DNA of 64,000 nt. Origin: Roridomyces roridus (taxonomy: Eukaryota; Basidiomycota; Agaricomycetes; Agaricales; Mycenaceae). The notes beneath the pieces were generated by a model. The model made no database searches, was not told the DNA's origin, and saw only the letters and a list, made by a program, of their open reading frames with translations. This document shows, in pieces, positions 1 to 10,681 of this stretch; positions within the stretch are counted from its first letter, which is position 1, and each line of letters begins with the position of its first letter. Where the stretch lies: assembly GCA_029378245.1 (NCBI GenBank), contig JARKIF010000001.1, positions 4,340,001 through 4,404,000 on the forward strand, given 5' to 3'. A program made the translations under genes and the position numbers.

Positions 1-1165
1 ATACAGGTCTGAAACCTTTCAATGGTTTAGCAAAAGAAAATGGAAGGCTACAAGTAACGTACTGCGAGGTACTCGTAATAGCCTGGTTGTTGTAGAGCAT
101 GAAGTTGTGGGCTATCGACCGGGGCCGTCAAATCTCGAATCAGAGAAAGTAGCAAGAGACGCACGATCCAGAGCAGCGTACGCGCCCTTGGTGTTGGTGA
201 TGTAATTGATGATCTACCTCAGAATCAGCTCTCATTCAGAGACGACAGCTTGGGTGAAACGGACAGTGGTCAACCCCGAGAGGTAAGCGCTGTTGAACGG
301 ACCCGTCATTCCGCTTGAAGGGGGGACAAGGCGCTCCATTGTGAATGGGACTCTTTAACGAAATTAGACCACTGTTTGGAGGAGATACCCAAACGCACCG
401 GAAAAAGTTGAATCCCTGGCCAACGAAGTACTGTGTGCAGGAAATACAAAAATGAGCTCGACGCGAGGTGATGAAAGAAAGTTTTGCTCACGTCGATCGA
501 GCTGGGAGCTACCAGCGAAGCGAATCAACATTGTTTACCCTGAAAATTTAAATAGAGGACTTACACGGGAATGTGTAATCCTAGAGCCAATCAGTGTGGT
601 CAACGCAACGAGTCGGACAAACGCACCGTCCCCAGAACGCCGGGCCACTTGCCTGAGCCAAACTCGGCGCCTTCATTCCTCTGTCAGAAGAGTTCGGAGA
701 ATGTGAACAGTTGATACCCACCTGATTGGTTCACACCGAAGAACTGCAAAGGTCCGCTCGACCTCAGTTGGTATAAGAAGTGAATAGAAACCAACCTTGA
801 ACTTGGTACGCCCACTGGCACTCGCACACGCCGTAGACCCAGGTGCGGAAGACGTAGTCGTAGGCGGCGCTGAAGGAGCCGTTGTCGCCGTCCCAGGCAT
901 GCATTGCGAGTAAACTTGGGGGAATCAGGACGGCGAGGGAAAGGTATATCAAAGTGGCGATACTCACAAGGATTGACGACGGTACACACGGAGCCGGTGT
1001 CACAAGTGGTGCCACCGGTCCATCCCGATCCCTGCATGGAAGTCAGTTCGCAAACGATGGGTAAGGAAGGGAGGGACGCACACCACACTGTCCCCACACG
1101 GCCACTCCCACAGTGGGGGTAATAGCGATGGCGAGAGTGGTCAAAGCAGCCAATAAGTTCTTCAT
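1..1165 (-). CDS. Secreted GH5 (subfamily 5-like) endo-beta-1,4-glucanase with N-terminal CBM1; C-terminal part outside window
   Basis: This enzyme cleaves internal beta-1,4 bonds of cellulose outside the cell. The ATG at 1165 opens a signal peptide (MKNLLAALTTLAIAITPTVG) followed by WGQCG. After an intron comes GSGWTGGTTCDTGSVC, then NPFYSQC, which together form a complete four-cysteine cellulose-binding module. A Pro/Ser/Thr/Ala-rich linker follows around 805-905. Catalytic-domain pieces then appear in order: FFG...NEGAEFG, VLGT, DYTFP, SSID, YFVGQGFNFFR, ERLVPPSSGMTGPFNSAYLS, IINYITNTKGAYA and PHNFMLYN. These match the start of Agaricomycete GH5_5 enzymes. The catalytic glutamates would lie beyond the left edge, so activity cannot be judged. 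At least eight short introns are needed; borders are approximate. The domain order is clear, so the family call is firm. Confidence 0.88.
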
Positions 1166-3095
1166 GTCGAGGAGGGGGGAACGAGGGTGGGGCGAGTGTA
1201 TTGAGTCGATCGCTAGATATTTAACGGGACCCGGGAGGAAAAATCTCTCGGTAAAAATGCCGGAAGTTCATCATGGGATGGAAGCAAAAAGTACCAGCCG
1301 ACGATTATCCATTCAACATTTTCCAGCTTGCGTGGCAACTGAACACTGCCAGTGCGCAACCAGTGCGGGGAGATTAATAAGATAAGCGTGAAAAGTTCAT
1401 TTCAGACCCAAAAATCTCCCAGTCGTTCGTCAGTAAATGCATCTCGCCGTCTGCTGAGTGAGAAAAACGCGAGCCTTGTGAGCTTTCCTCGCGCGCAAAA
1501 AATTCGGATTAGCCAAGTCTTGGCAACTGCCAAGCCATCTCCATGCCCCAGATTGGATCGTTTGGCTCACGGGTTGCGTGACTTGTGTGCCAGGTGATAA
1601 ACCGCGTTATGCAACCGAGGCTCCCTTGATCCGAATTTTGGTGTCGAGGCAAGGCAGGGCAAGGCCCTCAGCGGCAAACTGCTGCGCACAAGTTCAGAAG
1701 GGTCGAGCGAGAGAGAGAGAGGAAGTATCGTACGCGCGACAAAGACAAGGAATTTCAAGCTTGGTCAATGTGGTCTGGAAGCTCAGGCGGCGTCTTGGAT
1801 GCCCTGGAGGGGAGTTGCCGGACTCTGCATTTCAAATCGGGCGCTGTATGGACCAGGTTAATCCTGCTGGCGATGGCGAAATGAATCGCCAGGCCATCGA
1901 TCGCCAGGGTGGCGCTATCTGGCGAAACGGCCACGGGTAATTGTGGAGGGTGGCGATGGCTGGGGCAGTGGGAGACTGCATTTGAAGTTTTCGATTGGTT
2001 TTCGATGTCAGCGCAAGTCGCACACGGTACGGGCTGGGAGGAAGCTGGGGTGGTTCCCGACGGACGGCCACGGACCATGGTGCTGCCTTAGAACATGGAA
2101 GACCCGCCGGAGGTGTATTTGAGCGCTGATATCAATCAGGAGAGGATTGCAGCCATCTGCAGCCATCTGTGGCCGTTTTGAGATCGAAGCTGACGCGCGT
2201 ACGTGAAGGAGAGAGAAGAGATGCGCATCACACAGCCACATCAATCTTCTTGCTCCCGACCACCACCATCCCTGGGCTCTTGGACCACATATTGGCGGGA
2301 CCCCTGGGCAACGTCGCATCAAGCTGGACTGCTTCTGAAGCGCTATTTCGTCGAAGCGTACCTGCTCGTGGCTTGACAATGTTCGATGTCCATTCGACGT
2401 CTCTGGTCTCAAGGCATTCGAATTCAGACATCCCATTGACCGGTGTCTCTCCGATATCTTGGGCGCACTCGGTAGCATTGAAGTATTGTCAACCGGACCC
2501 GTGGGTGCTCTTTTTGGGTGCCCTAGAAATACGATCGGATTGCTCGAGCCTGAAGCTTAAACCGTGGAGGAATTTTTTCGCTGCTCCCTGTGTTAATGTC
2601 GCCACAGCCCGGGGACACCCCACTCTTAGTCCAAACCACGGTACTAACACCATCACCCGTGAGTGTCGAATCGCTGTGGTGGTAGCTTGATCTGTTAATT
2701 AACGTCCACGCAATCCCTTCCTAGTCAAACCTGTGCCCTAACTTCGTCTGGCTCCATTTACCCCACCGACTAACGGCGATTCACAGCTACCCAATCATCC
2801 TTTGTAACTGAGCGTCGCAAGCCGTCCCAAGGAAGTTCTGCCAACGGTCGGATTATTTTACCCTCGAGATTCTCGGACCTCCGAATCCACTGGGTTCTAC
2901 TCCAGGGTGGTGCCGTCAGTCTTTGCTGGTGGCGCCTGGAAATCCACTCATTCTCAGACATTCTCCATTCTCACTGGAACGACTCCAAATCTCGTCGAAA
3001 GCTCCGTAGGTGTCGGCCAGATCAAGTGCTAACTTAAGAGATTTCCTGGAAGCGGCCTTCGTTACAGTGCGGGCTGCGCCGCGTAGCACCCAGGA
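1166..3095. other. Intergenic stretch, no supported gene
   Basis: This stretch lies upstream of the cellulase and of the left adenylation gene. A TATTTAA motif near 1215 may be the cellulase promoter. A GA-rich run lies near 1706. Open frames at 2008-2478 (minus) and 2169-2690 (plus) overlap each other and show no recognisable motif. A weak F-box-like string (IPGLLDHI) around 2270 could be a decayed F-box remnant, but this is not secure. Confidence 0.5.
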
Positions 3096-3159
3096 CGGAG
3101 TATTCGCCGCAATAGTTTATAAAGGCGAATTCCTGCTCCCTCCAAGTCACCAGGACCAT

Positions 3160-5497
3160 ATGCATCCCCAAGGCATCAGCAGCCCTACGTTCAAAGCCGG
3201 ACCCGTCGACGGGACCCTTACGATCCCTCAGCTCCTCGAACTTCAACTCGAGCAGAGCCCTGATCACCCAGCGTTCATCTACGACCTCCCGAGCGGAGAC
3301 ATCGTCTCGATCACATTCTCGCAGTACATTCGTGCTGTACACGCTGCCGCCGGACGACTTCTGCAGAATACTACGCCGATAGGGTATGGGAAGCCGACCA
3401 TCGTCGGACTGTTTGCTAATACAGGTGGGGCGATTTATCCGCTACCGAATGACCCTTTCACACTTTCGTTTTGCAGACTGCCTCTCGTTCTGTGCGTTCT
3501 TTTACGTCGCGTCCTACTGCGCACAACTGATGGGTGCTTTAGTCACCATGTGCACCGGTGCCATGCGGGCTGGAATGCAGCCCTTCAATATCTCACCTCG
3601 GAATTCGCCCGCCAGCCTAGCGCATCTCCTCAAGCAGACCAATCCTGCTGTTATATACGTCTCCACTGATCTGCGGGCGGTGGTCGAAGATGCACTTCGG
3701 ATCTATGGACGACCACTACCTGTTTTTGACTGTCTGACGTTTGAAAGCCTGCAAAGTGGGCTGGAGGGAGCGGCTGCGGAGTCTCTGCCGCCGGTCGTGG
3801 CCACGATGGATAGCACCGCCCTCGTCATTCACTCATCTGGTCAGATTCGCCCTCCTCTGTTGTTGTAATTCTGATAGCTTACTGCTCCAGGTTCAACGTC
3901 GACGCTCTCGAAACCTGTTTGTGAGTTTGGCTATCACGTTGCTCGCGGAATGTCTCATGGTAAATATTTCTAGATATATCGCACAAATTGCTACTGCAGT
4001 ATGCGAGCAACCCGTGGTACAGCAACGAGGATCGTTGCGGTCAGATTTTGAGCTGCCATACTCTACCCAATTTGTGAGGTCGTCTCGCAGCTTGTCCGAC
4101 TAAATTTATTTTCCACTCTCGGCAGCCACGGAATCGGCCTCTTTATGCAAACTTGGCCATTCACTTCGGGTTTGGCGATCGCCGTGCCTCGGCCGGCAGT
4201 CCCGTATAACCAGTGAGTGACCCGTCTGGTTGAACCTGACATATAACTGAACCAAACCTTCCAGACCGAGGGCACAGGACGCAATGTAAATTCCTTTACT
4301 CTGCAAAAATCTGGCCATCTCTGAATCCGTCTCATAGCAAAGCGATGCTTGCTATAAAGCCGGACCTTGTGATGAGTACCCCGGCTTGTATCGAGGTTCG
4401 ATTCCCGTGACATCCCAGTATCGTGTGCCTGACAAAAAGGCAGAGCTGGAGCGAGGACCCCACAGCCATTCAAGTGTTACAGTCCCTCAAAGCCCTCACA
4501 TATTGTGGAGCGACGTTGGCCAAACGTGTCGGAGATTTTCTGGTCGCGCAGGGCGTTGTCCTCTGCTCTTCATATGGCGCGTGAGTAGAATGATTTAAAG
4601 CTCGCCATCTCTGACCATGGCCGTGATTAGGATGGAAATCGGTGTCGTTACACCGTTCTTTACGTCCCATGGGAAAGACTGGGACTACCTCTCTCTCCGA
4701 GAAGGCGTTGACGCCGTCGTGCTGCCAGAGAATGACGGGTCCGGGATGTACACCCACGCGTACCTCGTCGGGCCTCATTTTTCGGCGGCGTTCACGAATG
4801 TGGAGATTGACGGACATCTGGGGTGTGCGCTCAGCGATCTCCTGGAGCAGCATCCGGATCCTGAAAAGGCGCATCTGCATCGGGTGTATGGGAGGAAGGA
4901 CGACTTGATACCCTTTTCGTCGGCGGCCAAGGTTCGTAGAACAGTATCCGATGTTCAAGGGAAATTTGATCAGATATTCCCAGATGAATCCTGTTCCGTT
5001 CGGTTCGTGCTTCGCTTTTGCAGAGTTTGAACTTTGGGTTGATTTTCACGGAGGCCCAAATCAACAGGAACCCCTTCGTCGAAAGCAGCGTGGTGTTTGG
5101 ACACGGGAGGTCGCATCCGGGCATCATTGTTCAGCTTAGACAGGAATTTCGATCTCAGCTCGTCGAGGGGGGTAAGATGACCGAAGTATTGGCGTCTATA
5201 TGGTGAGCATCACTGTAGTGGATGTCCGACAGTCTAAAGACGACGTTTAAATAGGGCTTCAGTCGAGGCTGTGAACAAAGAATCTCCCACTCATTTCCGC
5301 ATCCGCAAGGAGGTAAGTTGAATTTCCATTGGTCGCCAGATCTGTTCAAACTTGAAGACTTTGACTTTGAATAGTGCATCATTCTCGCGGACCCAGCGAA
5401 GCCATTTTCGGTGACGAGCAAGTTCCAGCCGAGACGGAAGGTTGTTGTGGAAGAGTATCGGGAAGAGATTGCTTCAGTGTACGATTCCAAGTTGTAG
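3160..5497 (+). CDS. Stand-alone adenylate-forming enzyme (NRPS-like adenylation domain only), left copy
   Basis: It belongs to the AMP-binding (acyl-adenylate-forming) superfamily and should activate a carboxylic acid with ATP; the substrate is unknown. The ATG at 3160 follows a TATAAAG box at 3119. Visible parts in order are SPTFKAGPVDGTLTIPQL; an N-terminal helix ending LFANT; RAGMQPFNISPRNSPASLAH; the split P-loop HSSG/STSTLSKPV across an intron ending near 3890; WPFTSGLAIAVPRP; KPDLVMSTPACIE; GATLAKRVGDFL; LCSSYGA; GRKDDLIPFSS; NPFVESSVVFGHGR; and SKFQPRRKVVVEEYREEI with the A10 lysine. The protein stops at VYDSKL, just where NRPS-like reductases of this family would go on to a carrier and reductase domain. 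About ten small introns are required. It is the partner of the copy at 49.7-52.3 kb. Confidence 0.8.
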
Positions 5498-5520
5498 ATG
5501 CAGTGAAGTTGCCTCCTCTT

Positions 5521-5664
5521 TCTACATAAAACGGCTGACTGGAATGAACCGAACTTCCAACGTGCCGACATGCTCCGGATCAGACGTCCAGCTGCACCAA
5601 ATAACCACATGGTCCGTGCGCGCGCTCGGGGTATAAATCTCCGCTCTCGACGTTGCTGCAACTC
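5521..5664 (+). promoter_or_regulatory. Conserved promoter of U1-like RNA gene, copy 1
   Basis: TATAAA at 5632-5637 lies 33 bp upstream of the putative +1 (5665). Upstream blocks, including CAGACGTCCAGCTGCACC and ATAACCACATGGTCCGTGCG at 5581-5620, are nearly identical in all three copies in the window. Sequence outside these blocks varies more. Confidence 0.6.
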
Positions 5665-5841
5665 ATACTTACCTTGATGGCATACGCCCCTTCACATCCC
5701 TGGGTGTATGGGCCGTAGGAACACTCCATAGCACGGCGACCCTGTCCATACAGAGTGGGCTTGCGGTTTGTATGGGCTTCGGCTCATGCACCGTCCCAAT
5801 ATTTTCCTGCCCACCACGGCCACTCGGCTGGGTGGGCCTTT
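5665..5841 (+). ncRNA. U1 snRNA-like gene, copy 1
   Basis: The predicted RNA of about 175 nt begins ATACTTACCT, the invariant 5' end of U1 snRNA that pairs with 5' splice sites. It folds as SL1 (5681-5689 with 5702-5710, 9 bp including one G-U), SL2 (5712-5716 with 5733-5737, loop containing CACTCC as in the U1A-binding loop) and SL3 (5744-5751 with 5770-5777). An Sm-like AATATTTTC follows at 5798-5806, then a terminal hairpin (5809-5815 with 5831-5837) and a T7 run. Order and size match U1 (human U1 is 164 nt). Oddities are the SL1 loop CTTCACATCCCT, which lacks the GATCANGAAG-type U1-70K site, and a weak Sm site. It could instead be another structured RNA, or AGGTAAGTAT on the other strand could be a 5' splice site. 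This copy reads identical to copy 3. Confidence 0.55.
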
Positions 5842-5860
5842 TTTTATGCCGGTCCGTCGG

Positions 5861-5877
5861 CCTAACCCTAACCCTAA
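5861..5877 (+). repeat. Telomere-like tract, copy 1
   Basis: CCTAACCCTAACCCTAA lies about 20 bp past the RNA 3' end. The same tract follows all three RNA copies and marks the edge of homology with copy 3. Confidence 0.8.
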
Positions 5878-6323
5878 TATATTTCCCCTTTGGAACATCC
5901 GGCTGAAGGCGGCAATCACGGCTTGTTGTTCTTATTGTCTTTTCCCTCTGTCCGCCATGTCCGCCCGCCACCTGATGTATACTTTGCAAGATGAGTTTAG
6001 CTTCGGAGGTCCAAGATTGAAACTGCCAGGTTGTTATTGTTGTATCCGGATCTTGGCCTTCCCGCCGTCACTCCGAAGTCTGGCCTTGTTGTATTATGTG
6101 ACCATTTCTTCACGCTCCGCTCCCGGCGATCTCTCTGCCGCCGACTTCGCGGGGCCGCCAGCATCACAATACGATGTCAACTCACGGACCACCCTCATTG
6201 CAAGGCTTCTATTGTTTCCCACAGGCCCATCACAAAATGTTGCCCCTGGTTTATTGTGTTCGGCAATCACGCTGGGACCGTCCTCCCAATTGTGAAGTAA
6301 CAATTGACCTTGAGGTGTTGACG

Positions 6324-6330
6324 TATAAAA
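6324..6330 (+). promoter_or_regulatory. TATA box of pheromone gene 1
   Basis: TATAAAA lies 131 bp upstream of the pheromone ATG, leaving room for a leader of about 100 nt. The same box and spacing occur in the right copy (48892-48898, reverse strand). Confidence 0.5.
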
Positions 6331-6460
6331 GAGTCGCAGCAGACGCGCACTTCTCCCAACCAGCTTCCCCCCACCCAAGAGCTGCTTCCTCTTTGTTCCC
6401 ATCCTTCTGCGCGCTACCCACGCACTCGCCCTCACCCGCGCACAAATCCCAGATCCACCA

Positions 6461-6598
6461 ATGGACTCCTTCACAACCATCGCATCATACTTTGTCGGCG
6501 GCACAGAGCACGTCGTCGAGGACCAACCACAGCTCCCTGGCCCTCTCGTCGACGAGGACAGTAGTAAAGGGACGGGCGGCATGTGCGTTGTCGCATAG
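6461..6598 (+). CDS. Mating pheromone precursor with CaaX motif, copy 1
   Basis: This 45-residue single-exon gene starts MDSFTTIASYF, the usual opening of Agaricomycete pheromone precursors, and ends GTGGMCVVA-stop. CVVA is a CaaX box directing farnesylation, AAX removal and carboxymethylation. The acidic stretch VDEDSSK before the C-terminus fits the charged site where basidiomycete precursors are N-terminally cut, giving a mature lipopeptide of roughly 10-12 residues ending in farnesyl-cysteine (inferred). Such peptides act outside the cell on STE3-type receptors of compatible mates or nuclei. No receptor was found in the window. The 138 bp are identical to the copy at 48626-48763. Confidence 0.85.
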   Translation: MDSFTTIASYFVGGTEHVVEDQPQLPGPLVDEDSSKGTGGMCVVA

Positions 6599-7036
6599 CC
6601 GTGCGACGCAATCATCCTGTTATCTCACTCCGGCATAATCGTGCGTCTATCCCTGTTTACACGTTGACGAAAGCGAGGCTAACGATGTTTCCAGTTGTAA
6701 CTCGTCTCCATCACCCCACACCAATGTATCCAGCACCGAGCCTCCTCGCGAGGCTACTTGTCATCCGGCGAATCCAACTCTCCTTTCACCCCCGCCGCTT
6801 CATGCAGATTACCTACACTTGCGCTTAGCATTCGCATCAATTTTTTTCAATACCTCACTCTTTGTATCCCTTTGATTTCGAGATCATGTACTTACAACCG
6901 CTCCTGTACACGATAACTTATACTTAATACACCTGGTCAATGTGTCTCATTCGCCGTATGAAGCCGTGGAAAGTTGGATGCCATTTATTCGATACACACG
7001 CCAACGGAGTTCAAGTAATACTGCTGCGCCCAAACG

Positions 7037-7975
7037 CTAGCATACGAGATGAAACGGATGGTCGGGATCCGCTGCAAGGGTGTTGTAAGAAGTCGCACGT
7101 TCAGATAAACTCGACTTACGAGCTGGGTGTCCCGCCCTCCTCTTAGCCATAAAATCCTCCGCCCGTGCCCAATAGTCATGACCGTGCAAAGCACCCCGTT
7201 GCCAGTCGTTCATATAGTTCGACAGTGTCATCATGACAAAGCGTAGGTCCGCTCCGACGGTCGAGTAGTCTGTGTGTGGACCCGGTGGGGTCAAGACGAC
7301 CAACAGGCGTAGGGAGCTGCACTCATTGAGAACAAGGTTGCATAACGCATGGTCGTACTGGTCCAGCGCGAGGTGAGTGAGCCGCGGGAGTCGAACGAGG
7401 CCCACCCAATCCGTCTCGTCGGGAGTGCTGAATAATTCCAGATGCGAAATAGTGGAGAGGAAGGGGCGAGAAAACGGGTTGGTTGGTGCCAAATACCGAA
7501 TTTCGCAATAGAGATGGCGCAGGGGAAGGGCATCGAGCATGGCTCTGTTGGGTTTTTCGTCCTCTGACGGCCACATAACAAAGAGATTCTGGACGTGAGG
7601 ACACGCTAAGAGGATATTGTCAAATTCTCCCTGCTCGGAGCCTATGAAGATTAAGTTCCGAGCACATTCCGCCAAGTTCCGCTGATGCTGAATAATCCGG
7701 GAGAAGCTGGCTGCATTGTAAGAGCGAAGTCCATCCACCGGCGTTGTGAAGTCCGCCGAGTCGAATACCAACGTATGATAAAGTAATGGCTGGATCCTGC
7801 GGGAGACGAGATAAGAGTGCGGAGTCACATGGTGATACGGCCTTAATTACCACTCCTTGACCCGCGAAGCCACGAGGACAAGGTCTGGGATGAGAACGGG
7901 ACGAGAGAGTGCTGCGAGTTCAAAGATGACTCGTTCCAACTCGCGAGGAAGTCGGGGCTCTGCACCGGGACTCAT
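7037..7975 (-). CDS. F-box-like family protein A (LPxELER family)
   Basis: The start at 7975 gives MSPGAEPRLPRELERVIFEL, an F-box-like helix ending LVASRVKEW at a GT intron donor. The second exon (to about 7090) carries leucine-rich stretches such as ACPHVQNLFVMWP, LPLRHLYCEIRYL, NPFSRPFLSTISHLELF and LPRLTHLALD, then DWQRGALHGHDYWARAEDF. The last exon ends DPDHPFHLVC. This architecture recurs seven times in the window (A-G, at 7.0, 9.4, 28.6, 30.3, 45.3, 47.3 and 60.2 kb). A ubiquitin-ligase adaptor role is suggested by the F-box-like helix only; function is unknown. It is the inverted-duplicate partner of the gene at 47261-48194. Confidence 0.75.
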
Positions 7976-8039
7976 CAAAGGGCCGCGCGAGACTTGACGG
8001 GGGTGGTCGTGGTAGTACGGAATCAAGGAGAGATAGTGA

Positions 8040-8250
8040 TGTCAGGTGATGGGCAGTGTTTGGCAACTCGCTCAAAATGGCAGGTGGTCCGTGCGTTGGA
8101 TCTGCGGCCATGCATAAGCATGGTCGGACTCGGAGAGCATCGATACTGACAATACGGTCAGTGTCGTGGAACCCTTTCAAACCACGCTCATGCGGCATGT
8201 CGACCCAGCCTGGCACTTCGCACAATGAACTCCTCTCAAGGTCTCTGCCA
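8040..8250 (+). pseudogene. 5' fragment of family-O gene
   Basis: GGCAGTGTTTGGCAACTCGC and the following CAGGTGGTCCGTGCG match the start of the family-O genes at 10.68 kb and 47.17 kb. Homology fades after about 8250, so only the beginning is left. It sits head to head with F-box-like gene A, as the other family-O copies do with their neighbours. No open frame of note remains. Confidence 0.5.
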
Positions 8251-8307
8251 ATTTCTTAACATGTACAAGCTCAACTAAATCGCCCAGGGAGTTCTTCTAC
8301 CCGTAAC

Positions 8308-8921
8308 TCAGTCACCAGGCGCCGGAGCACAGGTGCCCGCGTTGGGGTCCATAAAATATTTAAAGTCCCCGCCGTTCAATTGAGCGTTTCCGCCCTAAAA
8401 ATCCCGGTGAGTCAAAGATAGTTCTAAATCAAACTGCTCATAAATACCATAGGGCAGGCCACAGATACAGTGGTGAGGACGGTCTCGCAGTTTTGCGCAG
8501 TGGGAACGTTGCTGCCGGTCACGGTGCTCAACGCGGTGAAGTCGCGTGTCCAAGGTAAGTAGGTTGGAATTATTCGGAATGGGAGAAATATTGAACGCGC
8601 ATCGGATGTTGGCCGTATCCGCAAAGCATCGAGCCGATGAGCCGCCCTGTGGGATCTACACAGGGTTAACCCGTTAGCGAAGATATACGGCTGAGTTGAA
8701 ATACCGTATCGACGAACCAGATCGCCCCCTACTGAGCTGCAGAAAGTGTCAATGAACGAGGCGCAGCTTGCCGCCACTCCCGTTGTACTGCATGTGAAGT
8801 TTAGCCCTGTCTGTGCCGAGGTGCGCACAGCCAGAAGGGCGAATACAAACTGAGGAGGTTGTATTCAACGATGTAGTGAAAGCTCGGCCGGGGTACCACG
8901 TACCAATGTCGCGCGAAACAT
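8308..8921 (-). CDS. Small secreted cysteine-rich protein
   Basis: The ATG at 8921 encodes MFRATL up to an intron donor (GTACGTGG). The next exon continues FVFALLAVRTSAQTGLNFTC, so the signal peptide spans exons 1 and 2. Later parts read SCASFIDTFCSSVGG, a variable middle part with probable small introns, NVPTAQNCETVLTTVSVACP, and a last exon GGDFKYFMDPNAGTCAPAPG followed by a stop at 8308. Eight or more cysteines and a length near 150 residues fit an effector-like or matrix small secreted protein. No named family was recognised. Internal splice sites between 8550 and 8720 are not settled. Confidence 0.6.
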
Positions 8922-9421
8922 GGTGGGTGAAGACTCGAGGGAGAGTGGGGCAGTTTTCAGCAGCTTAAATGCCTTGCTCTATACCATCCGTGACGGCGGC
9001 ACATGGATCGTTGGTTCTGGAGGTTCTAACATTTTGTCAGATGCCAGGAACAGAGCGAGAACCCACCTATACTTACACCAGAATCGCTGTATTTCTGAAC
9101 CTGAGCTTTCCTCATCATGGTTCATATACTGTCAGAATGCTTGTCTCCGGTTGAAAATCTCGATTTTGGCTTGGGGTCGCAAGGTCTTTGTCGTGCAGTC
9201 AGCCCGTGTCAGTGAACATTGCTTACTTACATGTGTGGGCAGCTCCTCCGGAGACAGTCTATTCCGAGCCTTTAAGGATACCGTCCAATAGCACTTGTTG
9301 AGCTTTTTTAGTATTGCTTATTCCCACTCCAAACCTCATCCGAGCATTGTTTCATCGGGAGAAGCACGGGAAATGATAGTTGAAAAGTTGATACGATACA
9401 CGCACATATGTACCGAAAAAT
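8922..9421. other. Intergenic, no gene seen
   Basis: This stretch holds the promoter side of the small secreted protein and the 3' side of F-box-like gene B. An open frame at 8920-9291 on the plus strand starts at the antisense of the secreted-protein start and has no coding character. Confidence 0.5.
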
Positions 9422-10428
9422 CTAGTTCACGTCGTCTTTCAGATAAAATGGATGTCGTACGTGCGCTGGAATGAACACGTCAGCTACAAAAAATCAAGGA
9501 CGGGGAACTTACACGATGGTTCTCCCCCAATCCGCTTCGCAATGAAATCCTCCGCACGAGCCCAATAGTCGTTTCCGTCCAAAACACCTCGCTGCCAATC
9601 GTCGATGAAGTCCACGACGTGCATCATCACGAATCGCAGGTCGTCAGCCAGCTCTGAGTAGTCCGACTGCTGGTCAGGTACCCGCAGGACAACCAACACT
9701 CCCAGCACTGCGCATTCTCTCAGAAGGCGCCGGAAGAGTGTTGGAATCTCGGCATTGAATGCAAGGTGGGTGAGCTGTGGGAGGCGTATGAGACCTCCCC
9801 AATCCTCTTCAGCGGGTGGGCTGAATAGCTCGAGGTGCGAGATGTTCTGGAAGAAAGGGCGAGAGAAGGGGTTTGTTTCGACGAGGTCGTAGACGTGACA
9901 GTATAAATGCCGTAGGTCCAGGACGTCGATCGATCGGCTATGGGGAGGACTGTAGCTGGCCCAGGGCATGTAGACGCTCTGGACGTTGGGGCAGGAAAGC
10001 AAAATCGCATCGAGAGTGGTTGGATTGTTGCCCACGGTGAGAATCATGAGATTTCGGGTGAATTTGAGTAAGCAAGGTTGGATCTCCGCGATACGCCCCC
10101 GTCGTTCCAGAGTGTACGTGCGCAGGCGGTGGGCTTGTTGCCAGCGTGAATTACTCGCTCCGGTGACCAGAGTGTGGTAAAGAAAGGGCTCAGTCCTGCA
10201 GGAAAATCAAGAGCTATCAGCGAGTTGATGGCCGGGAAAGTACCACTGCTTGACCCGTGAAGCCACGAGCATGAGATTCGGGATAAAAACAGGGTGCGAG
10301 AGCGCTACGAGCTCAAAGATGGCTCGTTCCAACTCGGAAGGAAGCCGAGGGTCCGGACATGTGAAGGTTGCTGCTTGGGCATCCGCATCGGTCGCATCCA
10401 TTGTTGAGAAGATGAAAGTAGCGGACAA
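9422..10428 (-). CDS. F-box-like family protein B
   Basis: The N-terminus carries RLPSELERAIFELVALSHPV then IPNLMLVASRVKQW at the first exon end; the ATG may be at 10428 or, more simply, at 10401. The second exon includes LSCPNVQSVYMPWASY, LDLRHLYCHVYDLVETNPFS, FQNISHLELF and LPQLTHLAFNAE, then DWQRGVLDGNDYWARAEDF. A third short exon reads HVRHPFYLKDDVN with the stop at 9422-9424, after an intron around 9468-9516. It is closest to gene C at 28.6 kb, which lies in the opposite orientation. It is head to head with the damaged family-O gene at 10.7 kb, a pairing repeated for other family members. Confidence 0.75.
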
Positions 10429-10681
10429 GGTGTATGGATCACGTGTTACTTCACCACATGATCCGTATCCTCTCGACCATCCGAAAGTCGTCTCCGTGAC
10501 GTCCGTCTGTCCGATGCCGATTCGGTCTGCAAGAGACGATGTGTTGCCACCTACCGGTGGAACAATGGGATGAGGCGGAACTTATGTGGGTGTACAGGTG
10601 ATGATGAGCGTGTGTCCTTCGGAGCACTTGACACGATGTTGCCCATGGTACGGGATCTGAATCAAATCTGAATCAGGAGCG

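Noticed and set aside
2008..2690. Two overlapping frames of 156 and 173 codons on opposite strands
   Set aside because: Neither has a recognisable domain and each is explained as the shadow of the other; only a faint F-box-like word is present.
4390..4412. B-box-like GAGGTTCGATTCCCGTG
   Set aside because: The flanking bases do not form a T-stem, and the segment is an intron border inside the left adenylation gene; the right copy lacks the match.
5861..5877. CCCTAA tract as a telomerase RNA template
   Set aside because: The tract has the right sequence, but three copies exist, the sequence beyond it differs in copy 3, and no pseudoknot context was seen.
5669..5989. 106-codon frame antisense to the U1-like RNA, present beside all copies
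   Set aside because: Its conservation is explained by the RNA on the other strand: it has no known domain, and the TATA spacing and RNA folds support the opposite strand. The possibility that AGGTAAGTAT is its 5' splice site is kept as an alternative only.
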